Below are positions 7,662-15,914 of a stretch of 34,262 nucleotides of DNA, in pieces. Position 1 is the stretch's first letter. Every line of letters begins with the position of its first letter. The position numbers and the translations under genes are program-made. This stretch comes from Clostridia bacterium (GTDB lineage Bacteria > Bacillota > Clostridia > Oscillospirales > Acutalibacteraceae). The stretch is taken from NCBI GenBank assembly GCA_017480115.1, contig JAFVBH010000040.1:1-34262 (forward strand), written 5' to 3'. The notes under the pieces are model-generated. The model was not told the origin of the DNA and searched no databases. It saw nothing but the letters and a program-made list of their open reading frames with translations.

Positions 7662-8774
7662 TCACTCCTTATTGATTAAAGATTGTGTATTTTGCATCTT
7701 TCGGTTTATTACATCGGAAAGCCCGGTTTTGTCATAGCCGAAAGTGAGATCAAGCGTTAACGCCCCGTCCTCATAGCATTCGGTGATCTCGGTGATTCTG
7801 GCGTCCACCTCAAAAGAAACGCCGCCATAGGTGTCTATGACGGTGCAAAGGTCTCCGAGGTCAAACTCCGATTCATATTTTTCTGTAACATTCTGAGACG
7901 CTCTTGCCGTAAACAGAACGCTGTCGCCGTATTCCGCGAGTTTGGCCGCGCCTCTTTCCGGCAGAAGGCTGTCGTCGGAGATATCCCGCGCATCGACAAA
8001 TCCCTCAACGCGTCGAAAGCCCGTACTGTTTCCCACAATGGCAATCGCCCGATCCGCTCCCTCACCCTGACCCGCTACGACAAGATAGTTCGTGTTGTTT
8101 CGCGTACTTTCCAAACTGGAAGAATCAAGGGTATCGTTTTCATAGGAAAAAACCATCTTTGGATTTGCGCTTTGCTTATTGGTACGGTCTTTCCCCTGAA
8201 AAATCGTCCAGAACATTTCATTCTTGTTGTCAAGATAAGTGTAATAACCGAGCGCGTATTCTTCGCATAAAGCGGACACATCTTCCTCCAAAGAAGAATA
8301 TCGTCCCTTGTAGGTCAACACCTGCCGGATCGTATCGTCAAGGCTTGAAACATAACCGACCGTTCCCGGAATGATCCGCTGTTCGTCAGCTTCCGTAAGC
8401 TGACTATGCAAAAGCGAATGAATAATCTGATGCGGCTTCTGCTTATATGTCACATAAGCCGTTCCGTCTGGGGGGATCACAATTCGGTGCTTTACAAGCC
8501 CTTTCAACTCGACGCCTTTGATCGTCAGCGTTTCATTTCCATCGGTTACGGATTTTGTGATTTTTGTAATCAGCCCCGCAACAAACAGACGAAACGCAAT
8601 CACATCCGCATCGAGAATCTGCGACGCATTATTCGACTCCAACGGTAACACCATCTGCCATGCGCCAATACCGGAATATGACCGGGTATATACAAATGAA
8701 GTGTAATCATCCACGACGGCGCAAGGTATCAGCTTCTTCGAGACATCGTCATATTTGAAAAAGAAAACATCCAT
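7662..8774 (-). CDS. siphovirus Gp37-like tail protein
   Basis: 370 residues from the ATG at 8774 (MDVFFFKYDD), with GGGAG about 12 nt upstream. The N-terminal pattern (DDYTSFVYTRSYSGIGAWQM) and overall length fit the ReqiPepy6 Gp37-like family, which sits between Dit and the fibre in Firmicutes siphophages and forms part of the baseplate/tail tip. The start lies 7 nt past the Dit stop, and the stop overlaps the fibre ribosome binding site. Enzymatic activity on the cell wall is possible in this position, but no catalytic motif is evident. Confidence 0.8.
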   Translation of the reverse strand: MDVFFFKYDDVSKKLIPCAVVDDYTSFVYTRSYSGIGAWQMVLPLESNNASQILDADVIAFRLFVAGLITKITKSVTDGNETLTIKGVELKGLVKHRIVIPPDGTAYVTYKQKPHQIIHSLLHSQLTEADEQRIIPGTVGYVSSLDDTIRQVLTYKGRYSSLEEDVSALCEEYALGYYTYLDNKNEMFWTIFQGKDRTNKQSANPKMVFSYENDTLDSSSLESTRNNTNYLVVAGQGEGADRAIAIVGNSTGFRRVEGFVDARDISDDSLLPERGAAKLAEYGDSVLFTARASQNVTEKYESEFDLGDLCTVIDTYGGVSFEVDARITEITECYEDGALTLDLTFGYDKTGLSDVINRKMQNTQSLINKE

Positions 8775-8781
8775 AGCCGTA

Positions 8782-9639
8782 TCACACTCCCGTAAATAAA
8801 TTTCTGTAACGAATGTCAATCTCTGGCGTTCCGGTGTCTGCGTCAAAGGTCAGCGCATTCGTGCCGGGTCGAAGAGAAAAGAATTCAGTTTCGTTTGTTA
8901 TGAGGTTGTTGACGTTTGTCCTCGTTCCGTTTTTCGCGACTTTGTAAATATTCTTGTTACCGTATCCGGTCGTTACGATGATTTTTTCACTTTCCGATAC
9001 GGTGGTCTTGATCGCGATCTTCTTACCAATGCTTGTGTTGGCAAATACGGGGTTTTCGCACGGTCCCGAAAACTCCATCGTAATCGGAACGTCCACGTCG
9101 GAATCAATGGTTACGGTTGCCCGTGCGCCTTTCAGCGCAAATTGAACACCCGCTCCCGTAAACTGTACGGGGAACGTCAAACCACCTGTGACGCCATTCA
9201 ACCGGATTTCCGTTTCCTGCTCGTCATACCAGAACGGCGCATGAGCCGTCAGTTCCACGGTGTATTTGCCGAGGATTTTGCTCTTTTCTGCGAGCTCCGG
9301 CATTCCGGTTACGGCAACGGTTATGCATTTTTTTGTGTAGTCGTTTTCATAGGTCAGCACACCTTCTCCGAGCAATGGGTTGAACAACGCGGAAAGATTT
9401 CTCTTCTTCTCATAAAACGCCAAATCTGTCTGACGGTGTGTGTAAAAGGTCAGCGTAAGGATTCGTACCCCAAGGTTCGCTTTTACATAGTGCCGACCGT
9501 TCTGGTTATATCCTTTTCGTGCGGTTGTCAAAACTTCCGCCGAGGTTGTTCCCTTATGGGAAACAAGCAGGTAATCGTCCTGATGTCCCCCAATGACAAC
9601 ACCTTGACCCTTGCCGTTCACAAAGGTAAATCGTTCCAT
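8782..9639 (-). CDS. distal tail protein (Dit-like, phage tail family)
   Basis: 285 residues. The N-terminal half (MERFTFVNGKGQ, a central LTLTFYTHRQTDLAFYEKKR stretch) fits the N-terminal hub domain of Dit proteins, and the beta-rich C-terminal part fits the galectin-like extension. Dit forms the hub connecting the tail tube to the baseplate and receptor-binding proteins. The start overlaps the tape-measure stop as TAATG, so the two are translationally coupled. Order tape measure-Dit-Gp37-like is the usual siphophage order. Confidence 0.85.
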   Translation of the reverse strand: MERFTFVNGKGQGVVIGGHQDDYLLVSHKGTTSAEVLTTARKGYNQNGRHYVKANLGVRILTLTFYTHRQTDLAFYEKKRNLSALFNPLLGEGVLTYENDYTKKCITVAVTGMPELAEKSKILGKYTVELTAHAPFWYDEQETEIRLNGVTGGLTFPVQFTGAGVQFALKGARATVTIDSDVDVPITMEFSGPCENPVFANTSIGKKIAIKTTVSESEKIIVTTGYGNKNIYKVAKNGTRTNVNNLITNETEFFSLRPGTNALTFDADTGTPEIDIRYRNLFTGV

Positions 9640-12600
9640 TATGCTATAACACCTCCGAGTTGCTTGTTTAGTCTTGCGGTCTGAATCAGAACTTCGTATG
9701 CGGAGAGCGTTCTCGAAGTAAAGGTATTGTTTTGCGTGATTACAACAGATCTTCCGTCCGGCACAGCGGCAGCAGTATCGCCGTTAAAATCGTAATTGAC
9801 CGCCGTGTCAAAGTTTTTCGGGATGGCGTCGGTCATTTGTCTGCGTACATCTTTCATTCGGTCGACAAAGCCTTCCCCAAGACCGAGCGCAAGGTTCGCG
9901 CCGACTTCATCTCTCATTTTTGCGGAAGGAGAATGGATGCCGAATATGCCTTTGATTGCGTTCATAACCGAACGCCCCATTCCGCGAATTTTATCCACGA
10001 TCCACCCTACCTTGTTGGAGATACCGTTCCAAAGCCCCTGCAGCAGACTTGCGCCCGCGTTCGCCATACTGCCGACGCCGTTTTTGAATCCGTTTACAAG
10101 CGAAGTGATAATCTGCGGCACACTCTTTACGATATTGGAAATGATAGAGGGCAGATTTTTCACGAGAGATACCAGCAATGTGACGCCCGCCTGCGCGATC
10201 TGGGATACAGACCCGGTAATGCCTTTGACAAGACTTGAAATGATCTGGGGAATTGCGGCCACGATCTGAACGATGATTTGGGGCAGAGCGGAAATCAAAG
10301 ACACAAACAGCTTGATACCTGCATCGATGATCTGCGGAATGCTCCCGGTCAGCGCAGACAGCAATGATGCAATGATCTGCGGAATCGCGGCAACAATGGA
10401 TACAATGATCTCCGGGAGTGCGGCAATTAAAGACACAAGCAGGTCGATTCCCGCCTGGATGATCTGAGGAATGCTTTCGGCAAAAGCGGTCACCAGATTG
10501 CCGACGATTTCGGGAACAGCAGATACGATGGTCGTGATGATTTCGGGAAGCGCTGTAATCAAAGATACAAGTAATTCGATTCCCGCCTGAATAATCTGCG
10601 GAATGCTCCCGGTAAACGCGGACAGCAGCGCCGAGATAATCTGAGGTACAGCTCCGAGAATGGTGCTGATGATCTGCGGCAGAGCGGAGATCAGAGATAC
10701 AAGCAGGTCGATTCCTGCTTGAATGATCTGAGGAATACTGTTTGAAAATGCCGTCACCAGATGATTCACAATCTCCGGCACAGCGGTCAAAATTGCTGTG
10801 ATGATCTCCGGCAGAGCGCCGATCAGGGCGACCAGCAGGTCGATTCCCGCCTGGATGATCGCCGGAATGCTGCCCACAAATGCGGCCACCAATGCCGTTA
10901 TGATCTGCGGCACTGCGGTTACGATGGTTAAGATAATATCGGGCAGAGCGGTAATCAGAGATACAAGCAGATCGATTCCGGATTGAATGATGCTTGGAAT
11001 GCTGGCGGAAAATTCGGATACCAGGTTTGTGATGATCTGCGGAACTGCGGATATGATCGTGGTAATGATCTGAGGAAGCGCGCCGATCAGAGAGGTGAAT
11101 AACTGTATCCCGGAATCGATGACGAGCGGAATCAACGCCAGAACTGCGGTTACCACGGATGCAATGATCTGGGGAACGGCTGCGCACACACTTGAAATGA
11201 TTTCGGGGAGCGCCGTCACCAGCGAAGTCAGAAGCTGTATTCCCGCGTTAATGATTTGGGGAATCGCGGAAAGCACAAAATCCACGATAGCCTGAATCAC
11301 CTGGGGAAGTGCGGAAATGATGACAGGAATGGAGTTGAGAATACCCGTGGTCAGACCAAGTACAAGCTGAAGCGCGGCATCGAGAATAAGAGGAAGATTG
11401 CTCAACAGACCGGTCACCATTGTCATAACGGTTTGAAGCATCGTAGGCAGGAGCGTCGGGAGAGCGTTCCCGATGCCGGTTACCAGCGTAACAACAACCT
11501 GAACAGCCGCATCCATCACCAAAACCAGGTTATCCATCAAACCGTTCACGATAGAAACGACCAGAGATACAGCCGTTTTTGTCACGTCCGGCAGAATGGA
11601 AACGATCCCGTTCAGGAGAGAAAATACAATTTGAACGCCCGCCTGCAGGACGTTTGGCAGATATTCGTTGATTTTTTTTACGACGTTTGATAACACCTGT
11701 CCAATCGCACCGGCAAGACCGTTCAAGCCCTCATTTTTCACCGCATCGGTCAGAAGCGTCAATTGTTCCGTTCCGAATTGCACGGTGTCACGACAGATGC
11801 CGGACAGTTTATCCGAAACCTGCAGTTGCAGACCCTCCATCGCGGAGCCGAATATTGTAATATCGCCTTTGAGGTTATCCAGCATCGTTTCGGCCTGTTC
11901 CGCAGCGGAACCAATACCATCGGATGCGGAAGCAAGACCTTCCTTAAATTTATTGACCGTATCCGTTGAAGATACAGCCATCATGTTAAAGGCTTTCAAG
12001 CCCTGGGAAGTGAAGATGGTGGATTTGTATGCGTTTGCTTCTTCCGCTGTCATACCCGACAAGGCGGTAGACAGTTCATCGACAATATCATTAAAATCCC
12101 GCGCTTCGCCGGTCGATGTGTACGCAGATACACCGAGTTCTTCCAATGCGGAAGCCGCAGCGGTTGAGGGGGTATAAATATCTGCCATTGCGCGGTTCAG
12201 CGCAGTTGTCGCCGTAGAGCCGGTGATGTTCTGTTCGGCAAGACGGAGCAGAGAAAGCGTTACGCTGTCAGCCTTTTGTCCGTAAGCGGAGGCGGTTGCG
12301 GACGCACCGGAGAGCGCCTCGCCAAGCCCACGAACGTCGGTTGCCGCAAGCGTCGCGCCTTTTGCCATCAAGTCCGCATAGTATTGCGTATTATCACAGG
12401 AGTCACCGAAGCCCTTCACCGCGCCGACGGCATAGGACGCCGCGTCCGCCATTTCAATGCCGCCCGCCGCCGCAAGGTTCAGAACAGTTCCGATGGCAGC
12501 GACCTGCTGTTCCGCATCAAGACCGGACATGGCGAGAATGTTCAAGCCCTCTGCGGCCTGCGTTGCGGAGAAGGATGTCGCCGCGCCGAGTTCCATTGCT

Positions 12601-13250
12601 TTGTCCCGAAGGTTCCCGATATTGTCAACCGAGGTGCCCATGGTTGCGGCGATCTGCGAGACGGCAGCGTCAAACTCCATGCCGGTGGAAACGGAATCTT
12701 TTCCGAATTTTACAACTGCCGCGCCTGCCGCGACAATCGCAGCGCCGATGGCGGCACCGACGGCTTTGCAAATCTCTCCGAGTTTGGAGAACTTACCTCC
12801 GGCGGTCTCACTTTTTTTGCCGGATTCCTCGATCTCTTCACCGAAATCGTCGGCTGCCTCTTCCGCTTCCTCCAATCCATCTGCCGTATTGTCGAGCGCG
12901 GCGTTGTTTTGTTTCAGTTCGCGTTCCATGCCGTTGAGTTCGGCTTCCGCTTTATTTAACTGAACCTGCCAGTTCTGCGTTCGTTTATCGGTTTCACCGA
13001 AAGACTCCGACGCGTTCGCAAGCGCGGATTTCAACAGATCGATTTTTTCTTTTTGTTTCTGAATTTCCTTATTCAGTACGGTATTCTTTGCCGTCAGAGA
13101 AGCCGCGGATTTATCCTGTTTGTCGAATTGGGAGGTCACAAGCGTCATCTCAGACCCCAGAACCTTGAAAGAGGAATTGATGTCGGCAAGCGCCTTTTTA
13201 AACTCCTTTTCGCCTTCAAGACCGATCTTCAGTCCGAAATTGTCAGCCAT
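9639..13250 (-). CDS. tail tape measure protein
   Basis: 1203 residues, the longest gene of the tail module. Residues 1-150 are coiled-coil (Lys/Glu/Gln-rich, KEIQKQKEKIDLLKSAL). Residues about 165-490 carry the TP901-type tape-measure core, with ASAYGQKADSVTLSLLRLAE and the preceding FSATQAAEGLNILAMSGLD pattern. About 535-1060 consist of 44-residue hydrophobic repeats, and a Gly-rich segment plus GIFGIHSPSAKMRDEVG near 1120 ends the protein. It sets tail length and leaves with the DNA at infection. The ribosome binding site GGAGGTG precedes the ATG. A hairpin-plus-T-run lies 20-45 nt upstream, so expression may need read-through or a separate promoter. Confidence 0.93.
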   Translation of the reverse strand: MADNFGLKIGLEGEKEFKKALADINSSFKVLGSEMTLVTSQFDKQDKSAASLTAKNTVLNKEIQKQKEKIDLLKSALANASESFGETDKRTQNWQVQLNKAEAELNGMERELKQNNAALDNTADGLEEAEEAADDFGEEIEESGKKSETAGGKFSKLGEICKAVGAAIGAAIVAAGAAVVKFGKDSVSTGMEFDAAVSQIAATMGTSVDNIGNLRDKAMELGAATSFSATQAAEGLNILAMSGLDAEQQVAAIGTVLNLAAAGGIEMADAASYAVGAVKGFGDSCDNTQYYADLMAKGATLAATDVRGLGEALSGASATASAYGQKADSVTLSLLRLAEQNITGSTATTALNRAMADIYTPSTAAASALEELGVSAYTSTGEARDFNDIVDELSTALSGMTAEEANAYKSTIFTSQGLKAFNMMAVSSTDTVNKFKEGLASASDGIGSAAEQAETMLDNLKGDITIFGSAMEGLQLQVSDKLSGICRDTVQFGTEQLTLLTDAVKNEGLNGLAGAIGQVLSNVVKKINEYLPNVLQAGVQIVFSLLNGIVSILPDVTKTAVSLVVSIVNGLMDNLVLVMDAAVQVVVTLVTGIGNALPTLLPTMLQTVMTMVTGLLSNLPLILDAALQLVLGLTTGILNSIPVIISALPQVIQAIVDFVLSAIPQIINAGIQLLTSLVTALPEIISSVCAAVPQIIASVVTAVLALIPLVIDSGIQLFTSLIGALPQIITTIISAVPQIITNLVSEFSASIPSIIQSGIDLLVSLITALPDIILTIVTAVPQIITALVAAFVGSIPAIIQAGIDLLVALIGALPEIITAILTAVPEIVNHLVTAFSNSIPQIIQAGIDLLVSLISALPQIISTILGAVPQIISALLSAFTGSIPQIIQAGIELLVSLITALPEIITTIVSAVPEIVGNLVTAFAESIPQIIQAGIDLLVSLIAALPEIIVSIVAAIPQIIASLLSALTGSIPQIIDAGIKLFVSLISALPQIIVQIVAAIPQIISSLVKGITGSVSQIAQAGVTLLVSLVKNLPSIISNIVKSVPQIITSLVNGFKNGVGSMANAGASLLQGLWNGISNKVGWIVDKIRGMGRSVMNAIKGIFGIHSPSAKMRDEVGANLALGLGEGFVDRMKDVRRQMTDAIPKNFDTAVNYDFNGDTAAAVPDGRSVVITQNNTFTSRTLSAYEVLIQTARLNKQLGGVIA
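10072..11652 (-). repeat. about 12 tandem 132-bp repeats in the tape measure gene
   Basis: The TCGATTCC landmark recurs at 10444, 10576, 10708 and 10840, exactly 132 bp apart. The protein unit is 44 residues with pattern IIQAGIDLLVSLIxALPxII followed by AVPQII and SIPQ. About seven copies are close and the outer five are diverged. Confidence 0.85.
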
Positions 13251-13271
13251 GTAATTTCACCTCCGGGGCAT

Positions 13272-13297
13272 AAAAAAATAGAAACCATTATGGTTTC
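13272..13297 (-). terminator. hairpin with T-run upstream of the tape measure gene
   Basis: GAAACCAT and ATGGTTTC (13281-13288 and 13290-13297) pair, leaving realistically a 6-bp stem and 5-nt loop. On the minus strand TATTTTTTT follows. It would stop transcripts coming from the tail-chaperone side before the tape measure gene. Confidence 0.5.
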
Positions 13298-13355
13298 CGT
13301 TGATATATTTGAAAGTTCGTTTGGAATAATCAGCGATGCAATCGTTTAATATTTC

Positions 13356-13384
13356 TTTACTAAATTGAACAAAAGGGATATAAT
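13356..13384 (+). promoter_or_regulatory. promoter of the Phd-like gene
   Basis: TTTACT (13356-13361), 17-nt spacer, perfect TATAAT (13379-13384). It lies 27 nt upstream of the ATG at 13412 and points opposite to the tail operon. Confidence 0.65.
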
Positions 13385-13411
13385 GATGTTGAGAAAAAAG
13401 GGGTGATAGCC

Positions 13412-13627
13412 ATGACGATTACAGCAACAGAATTAAAACTGAACTTGAGCAAGTATCTTCTGCTTTCCGTAACGAAGGACATTTACATCACACGCAACGG
13501 AAAAATCATCTCCGAACTGACGAACCCTTTTAAGGACCGTGTCGATCTTGTTGAATCGTTAGTTGGAATATTGCCCGACGATATCACACCGGAAGAGGTA
13601 CGAGACGAGCGGCTGAACAGGACGTGA
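13412..13627 (+). CDS. orphan Phd/YefM-family antitoxin-like protein
   Basis: 71 residues from the ATG at 13412 (AAGGGGTGA 5-6 nt upstream; a GTG at 13403 falls inside that site). The fold pattern is Phd/YefM: ITATELKLNLSKYLLLS then KDIYITRNGKIISEL, the DNA-binding part, followed by a short C-terminal tail (LVGILPDDITPEEVRDERL) of the kind that usually binds a toxin. No toxin gene follows on this strand: the next 23 nt reach the end of the frameshifted tail chaperone. It has its own promoter and a candidate terminator, and sits antisense between the chaperone and tape measure genes, a typical moron position. It may be autorepressive or neutralise a host toxin (inference). Confidence 0.7.
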   Translation: MTITATELKLNLSKYLLLSVTKDIYITRNGKIISELTNPFKDRVDLVESLVGILPDDITPEEVRDERLNRT

Positions 13628-13649
13628 AAGCTGAAGCCGAATCGGATAC

Positions 13650-14221
13650 TTAATCAAGCCCCTGCGGGATAACGGAATCAATATAATATTCCACCTGGGG
13701 TTTTTCCATTCCGAGAAATTGTTTGTGACAAGTCCACAGGTCAAGTAATAACCCGAACGGCATCAGCCACACCTCTTCCATCGAAAGGTGCAGCTGAACT
13801 ATTCCGTAGTACAAAAGCCGGGTAAACAGTTCATTGTCTGTAACCCGGCTTGTTAATTTTTTCCGTCATCCTCGCTCTGGATTTCCCGTTTTGTCCCGCG
13901 GATCATGGCGGTCATAATCGCGTCCTTGTATTCCGCGAGATCGAAGGGCGAAGTCAGTAGTTCTACATATTCCTGTGTCAGCAGTTCCCGTTTTTGATCG
14001 GGGTTCTTAAGGTTGTGAATCAGAATCGGCTGATTTGCCAACAGAACGATCAAACCGATAATTTCGTCCAGAGCCATCTCGAAGTTTTCCGCTTTCATAA
14101 GCTGTTCACCGAGGTTCTCCAGGCCGCCGTACCTTTTGGCGATTTCTCTTGTGGCTCTGGTGGTGAGCAGCAGTTCAAACTGCTCCCCGTCAAGGGTAAT
14201 CATTGCACTTCTTTCATCCAT
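13650..14221 (-). CDS. tail assembly chaperone gpGT, made by -1 frameshift
   Basis: The 122-residue gpG frame (14221 to its stop at 13855-13853) ends in DGKN-stop at the slippery string A-AAA-AAT. One base back, an open frame without its own start codon runs from 13856 to a stop at 13652-13650 and adds 68 residues (LTSRVTDNELFTRLLYYGIV to QGLD). That extension includes MEEVWLMPFGLLLDLW, which looks like the T domain of siphophage chaperones. The fusion would be 190 residues. A strong stem-loop starts 4 nt after the slippery site. GT binds the tape measure and tail tube protein during tail assembly. Confidence 0.8.
13815..13862 (-). promoter_or_regulatory. programmed -1 frameshift signal: slippery site and stem-loop
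   Basis: In minus orientation, A-AAA-AAT (13862-13856) is read in the gpG frame, followed 4 nt later by a perfect 9-bp stem AAGCCGGGT/ACCCGGCTT (13843-13851 with 13815-13823), extended inside by ACAG/CTGT. The slippery heptamer, short spacer and stable hairpin are the standard parts of a -1 frameshift site. Confidence 0.75.
13815..13862 (+). terminator. candidate terminator of the Phd-like gene on the opposite strand
   Basis: Read on the plus strand the same palindrome is a 9-bp GC-rich hairpin followed by GTTAATTTTTT. It lies about 190 nt past the Phd-like stop. The 5-nt gap between stem and T-run makes it weaker than a textbook terminator. Confidence 0.4.
13853..14221 (-). CDS. tail assembly chaperone gpG (unshifted product)
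   Basis: 122 residues, ATG at 14221 with AGGAGGGA upstream, 15 nt after the tail tube stop. The helical protein (FELLLTTRATREIAKRYGGL) has the size and position of gpG-type chaperones between tail tube and tape measure. It is the main product when ribosomes do not shift at 13856-13862. G and GT normally act together in a fixed ratio to coat the tape measure. Confidence 0.85.
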   Translation of the reverse strand: MDERSAMITLDGEQFELLLTTRATREIAKRYGGLENLGEQLMKAENFEMALDEIIGLIVLLANQPILIHNLKNPDQKRELLTQEYVELLTSPFDLAEYKDAIMTAMIRGTKREIQSEDDGKN

Positions 14222-14235
14222 AACCGTTTCCCTCC

Positions 14236-14817
14236 TTATTTATACACGGGTTCGTACACGTTTTTATACCAATTGGAAATCACCGTGGAACCGATATTCT
14301 TGTCATCCTCGTTGACTTCCGCTTTCCAGGGGAAGCGTCCGTTCGCATCCGCCTTGTTCCTGCGAAGGACGGTTCCTTCGATGGAAGGGGTGGAAAACGA
14401 AATGCTGTCGCCCTTTGTTGCAAGCGTCGTTCCGGGCAGAGCGAAAATCACCTTGTATAGCCAGAAATATCTGTATTTCCCGTTCGCTTTCTTCGCGCGG
14501 AAGCCGATGGCGACGTATTTTCCATTGTCCTCCGACGCGGAAACCAGGACGCCGTTTTTATCGATCACCGCGCCGGTTAAGGTCGCAGCCGCGTCCAAGC
14601 CGATGTTATCGATGCCAAGGCTGAGTTTGCCCTGCTTGAATTCCTTAAAGGATTCTGCCGGACCGTCGTCTGCATACAGCGTCGCTTCCGCAAGTTCAAG
14701 AGACAGATCGGCAGAGATCGCCTTTGCAAGCTGAATGGGCGTGCCGTAGGTTTCATCTCCGTTTGCGCCTTCGGTGATTTCGGCGTAGTAAAGTTTATCA
14801 AGACCAATGGTGGCCAT
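14236..14817 (-). CDS. major tail tube protein (phi13-type)
   Basis: 193 residues from the ATG at 14817 (GGAGG 7 nt upstream; an in-frame TTG at 14823 is less likely). The N-terminal pattern GLDKLYYAEITE, the internal YADDGPAESFKEFKQGKLSL and the C-terminal NWYKNVYEPVY fit the phi13/TP901-type major tail proteins of Firmicutes siphophages. Rings of it build the tail tube. It lies between the tail terminator and the gpG/GT chaperone, as usual. Confidence 0.9.
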   Translation of the reverse strand: MATIGLDKLYYAEITEGANGDETYGTPIQLAKAISADLSLELAEATLYADDGPAESFKEFKQGKLSLGIDNIGLDAAATLTGAVIDKNGVLVSASEDNGKYVAIGFRAKKANGKYRYFWLYKVIFALPGTTLATKGDSISFSTPSIEGTVLRRNKADANGRFPWKAEVNEDDKNIGSTVISNWYKNVYEPVYK

Positions 14818-14819
14818 AA

Positions 14820-15161
14820 TCAATCCTCCATTTCAAATTGTTTCGCCACATCAATGGCGTAATGATAGTATCCGGTATCATCTTCGTGTTCGATGTACCT
14901 TTTTTCGGTGATGCAAAACTCCGCATCATACAGAAGTTTCACAATTCTGTTTTTGAGTTTTATATAGTTGTGCCTGGTGTAAAGCGAAATCCTGACTTCC
15001 TGAATTTCGTAATCGGGGCGGTTATCGCCAAATAAGTCATCCGTATCTACGAGCGGCGTCAAAACGGCATAAGTTTCCGGGGGCAGTTTTGAGAACACCC
15101 CGGTTTCAACAGGAAGAATCGGAGACAGCAGTTCATTCAGTTCCCGTAAAGCGTTTGTCAC
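14820..15161 (-). CDS. tail terminator / tail completion-like protein
   Basis: 113 residues. The start codon is GTG at 15161, overlapping the upstream stop as GTGA. The fold pattern (an amphipathic N-terminal helix, RISLYTRHNYIKLKNRIVKL in the middle, then a YHYAIDVAKQFEME strand) and its place just before the tail tube gene fit a tail terminator that caps the tube and joins it to the head. Function is called mainly from position. Confidence 0.65.
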   Translation of the reverse strand: MTNALRELNELLSPILPVETGVFSKLPPETYAVLTPLVDTDDLFGDNRPDYEIQEVRISLYTRHNYIKLKNRIVKLLYDAEFCITEKRYIEHEDDTGYYHYAIDVAKQFEMED

Positions 15162-15589
15162 AGCTTTTCAACCTCGCTTTCGAGTTTCGCTTTCATCGCT
15201 TCAATGCAGGCGGATTTTGACGCGGATTTCGCGGGTTTCAGAAACGGCTTCGCCTTTTGACCATGTTTTCCGTGTTCCAGAATGGACGCAAGTTTGGCGT
15301 TGCTGACGCCGCCGGAATGCGGTTCCGCAAAACCGACCTTTACGTCATGGTTGCCGTTTTTATCTACCTTGGGCGGGGACAAACCGAGCGAGTCGGCAAG
15401 CTCGCCTGTGGAACGACTCTCAAACTTTGTCCCGGAGCCGACAACCGCCCGGAGGTTTCCCCGTGCTTTTTCCAGAACAATTTCACCGCCTGCTTTCAGC
15501 ACCTCGCCCATTACAGCGTCTGTATTGCTGCCGAGCGTTGCGCATTTCCGCATAAAATCATCGGGCATTTGGACAGTGCATTTTGCCAT
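15158..15589 (-). CDS. HK97 gp10-like neck protein
   Basis: 143 residues, ATG at 15589 with AAAGGATGG upstream; the start overlaps the end of the head-closure gene by 32 nt. A long N-terminal helix (VMGEVLKAGGEIVLEKARGN) followed by GELADSLGLS and a basic C-terminus with AKPFLKPA is typical of HK97 gp10-family proteins, which act in head-tail joining. Position between head closure and tail terminator agrees. Confidence 0.8.
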   Translation of the reverse strand: MAKCTVQMPDDFMRKCATLGSNTDAVMGEVLKAGGEIVLEKARGNLRAVVGSGTKFESRSTGELADSLGLSPPKVDKNGNHDVKVGFAEPHSGGVSNAKLASILEHGKHGQKAKPFLKPAKSASKSACIEAMKAKLESEVEKL

Positions 15590-15914
15590 CGGGTTCCATC
15601 CTTTCCGCTAATATCTCCATATACATTCCTTTTCCCTTGACATCCTCCACCGAGGTGATCTCGAATCGTTCCCCCTCACAAAGAATGAAATACTCTGTTG
15701 AAAAGGGAAATCTGGGGATCTTCCGCAACCGGAACAATGTAGTCGCCGTTGTGTATGCGGCGCGGTTCTTCCAGCTCTGCGTCCCGTGTCTGTCCTCTCT
15801 GTAGGCGCGAACATCCGCGAGGGGCTGATCCTCCGTTTTGAGGAAGCCCTCCGCGTCCGTCCCCTTATGTTTCCGAAAAAAGGTAATGCGTGTATTCATT
15901 TTTCCGAAGCTCAT
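15558..15914 (-). CDS. head closure (head-tail adaptor) protein
   Basis: 118 residues from the ATG at 15914, chosen because it overlaps the connector stop as ATGA and has AGGGAG 8 nt upstream; an ATG at 15923 and one at 15899 are alternatives. Small beta-rich protein with NTRITFFRKHKGTDAEGF, a Trp-Lys-Asn centre and FEITSVEDVKGKGMYMEI, the pattern of SPP1 gp16/HK97 gp7-like adaptors that seal the head after packaging. Confidence 0.8.
   Translation of the reverse strand: MSFGKMNTRITFFRKHKGTDAEGFLKTEDQPLADVRAYREDRHGTQSWKNRAAYTTATTLFRLRKIPRFPFSTEYFILCEGERFEITSVEDVKGKGMYMEILAERMEPDGKMHCPNAR

Noticed and set aside
10000..11187. 398-codon minus-strand frame within the tape measure gene
   Set aside because: Arg/Ser/His-rich repeats that simply mirror the 132-bp tape-measure repeats in another frame.
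13412..13627. Phd-like gene and MazF-like gene as partners of one system
   Set aside because: They belong to different toxin-antitoxin families and lie 14 kb apart on opposite strands.
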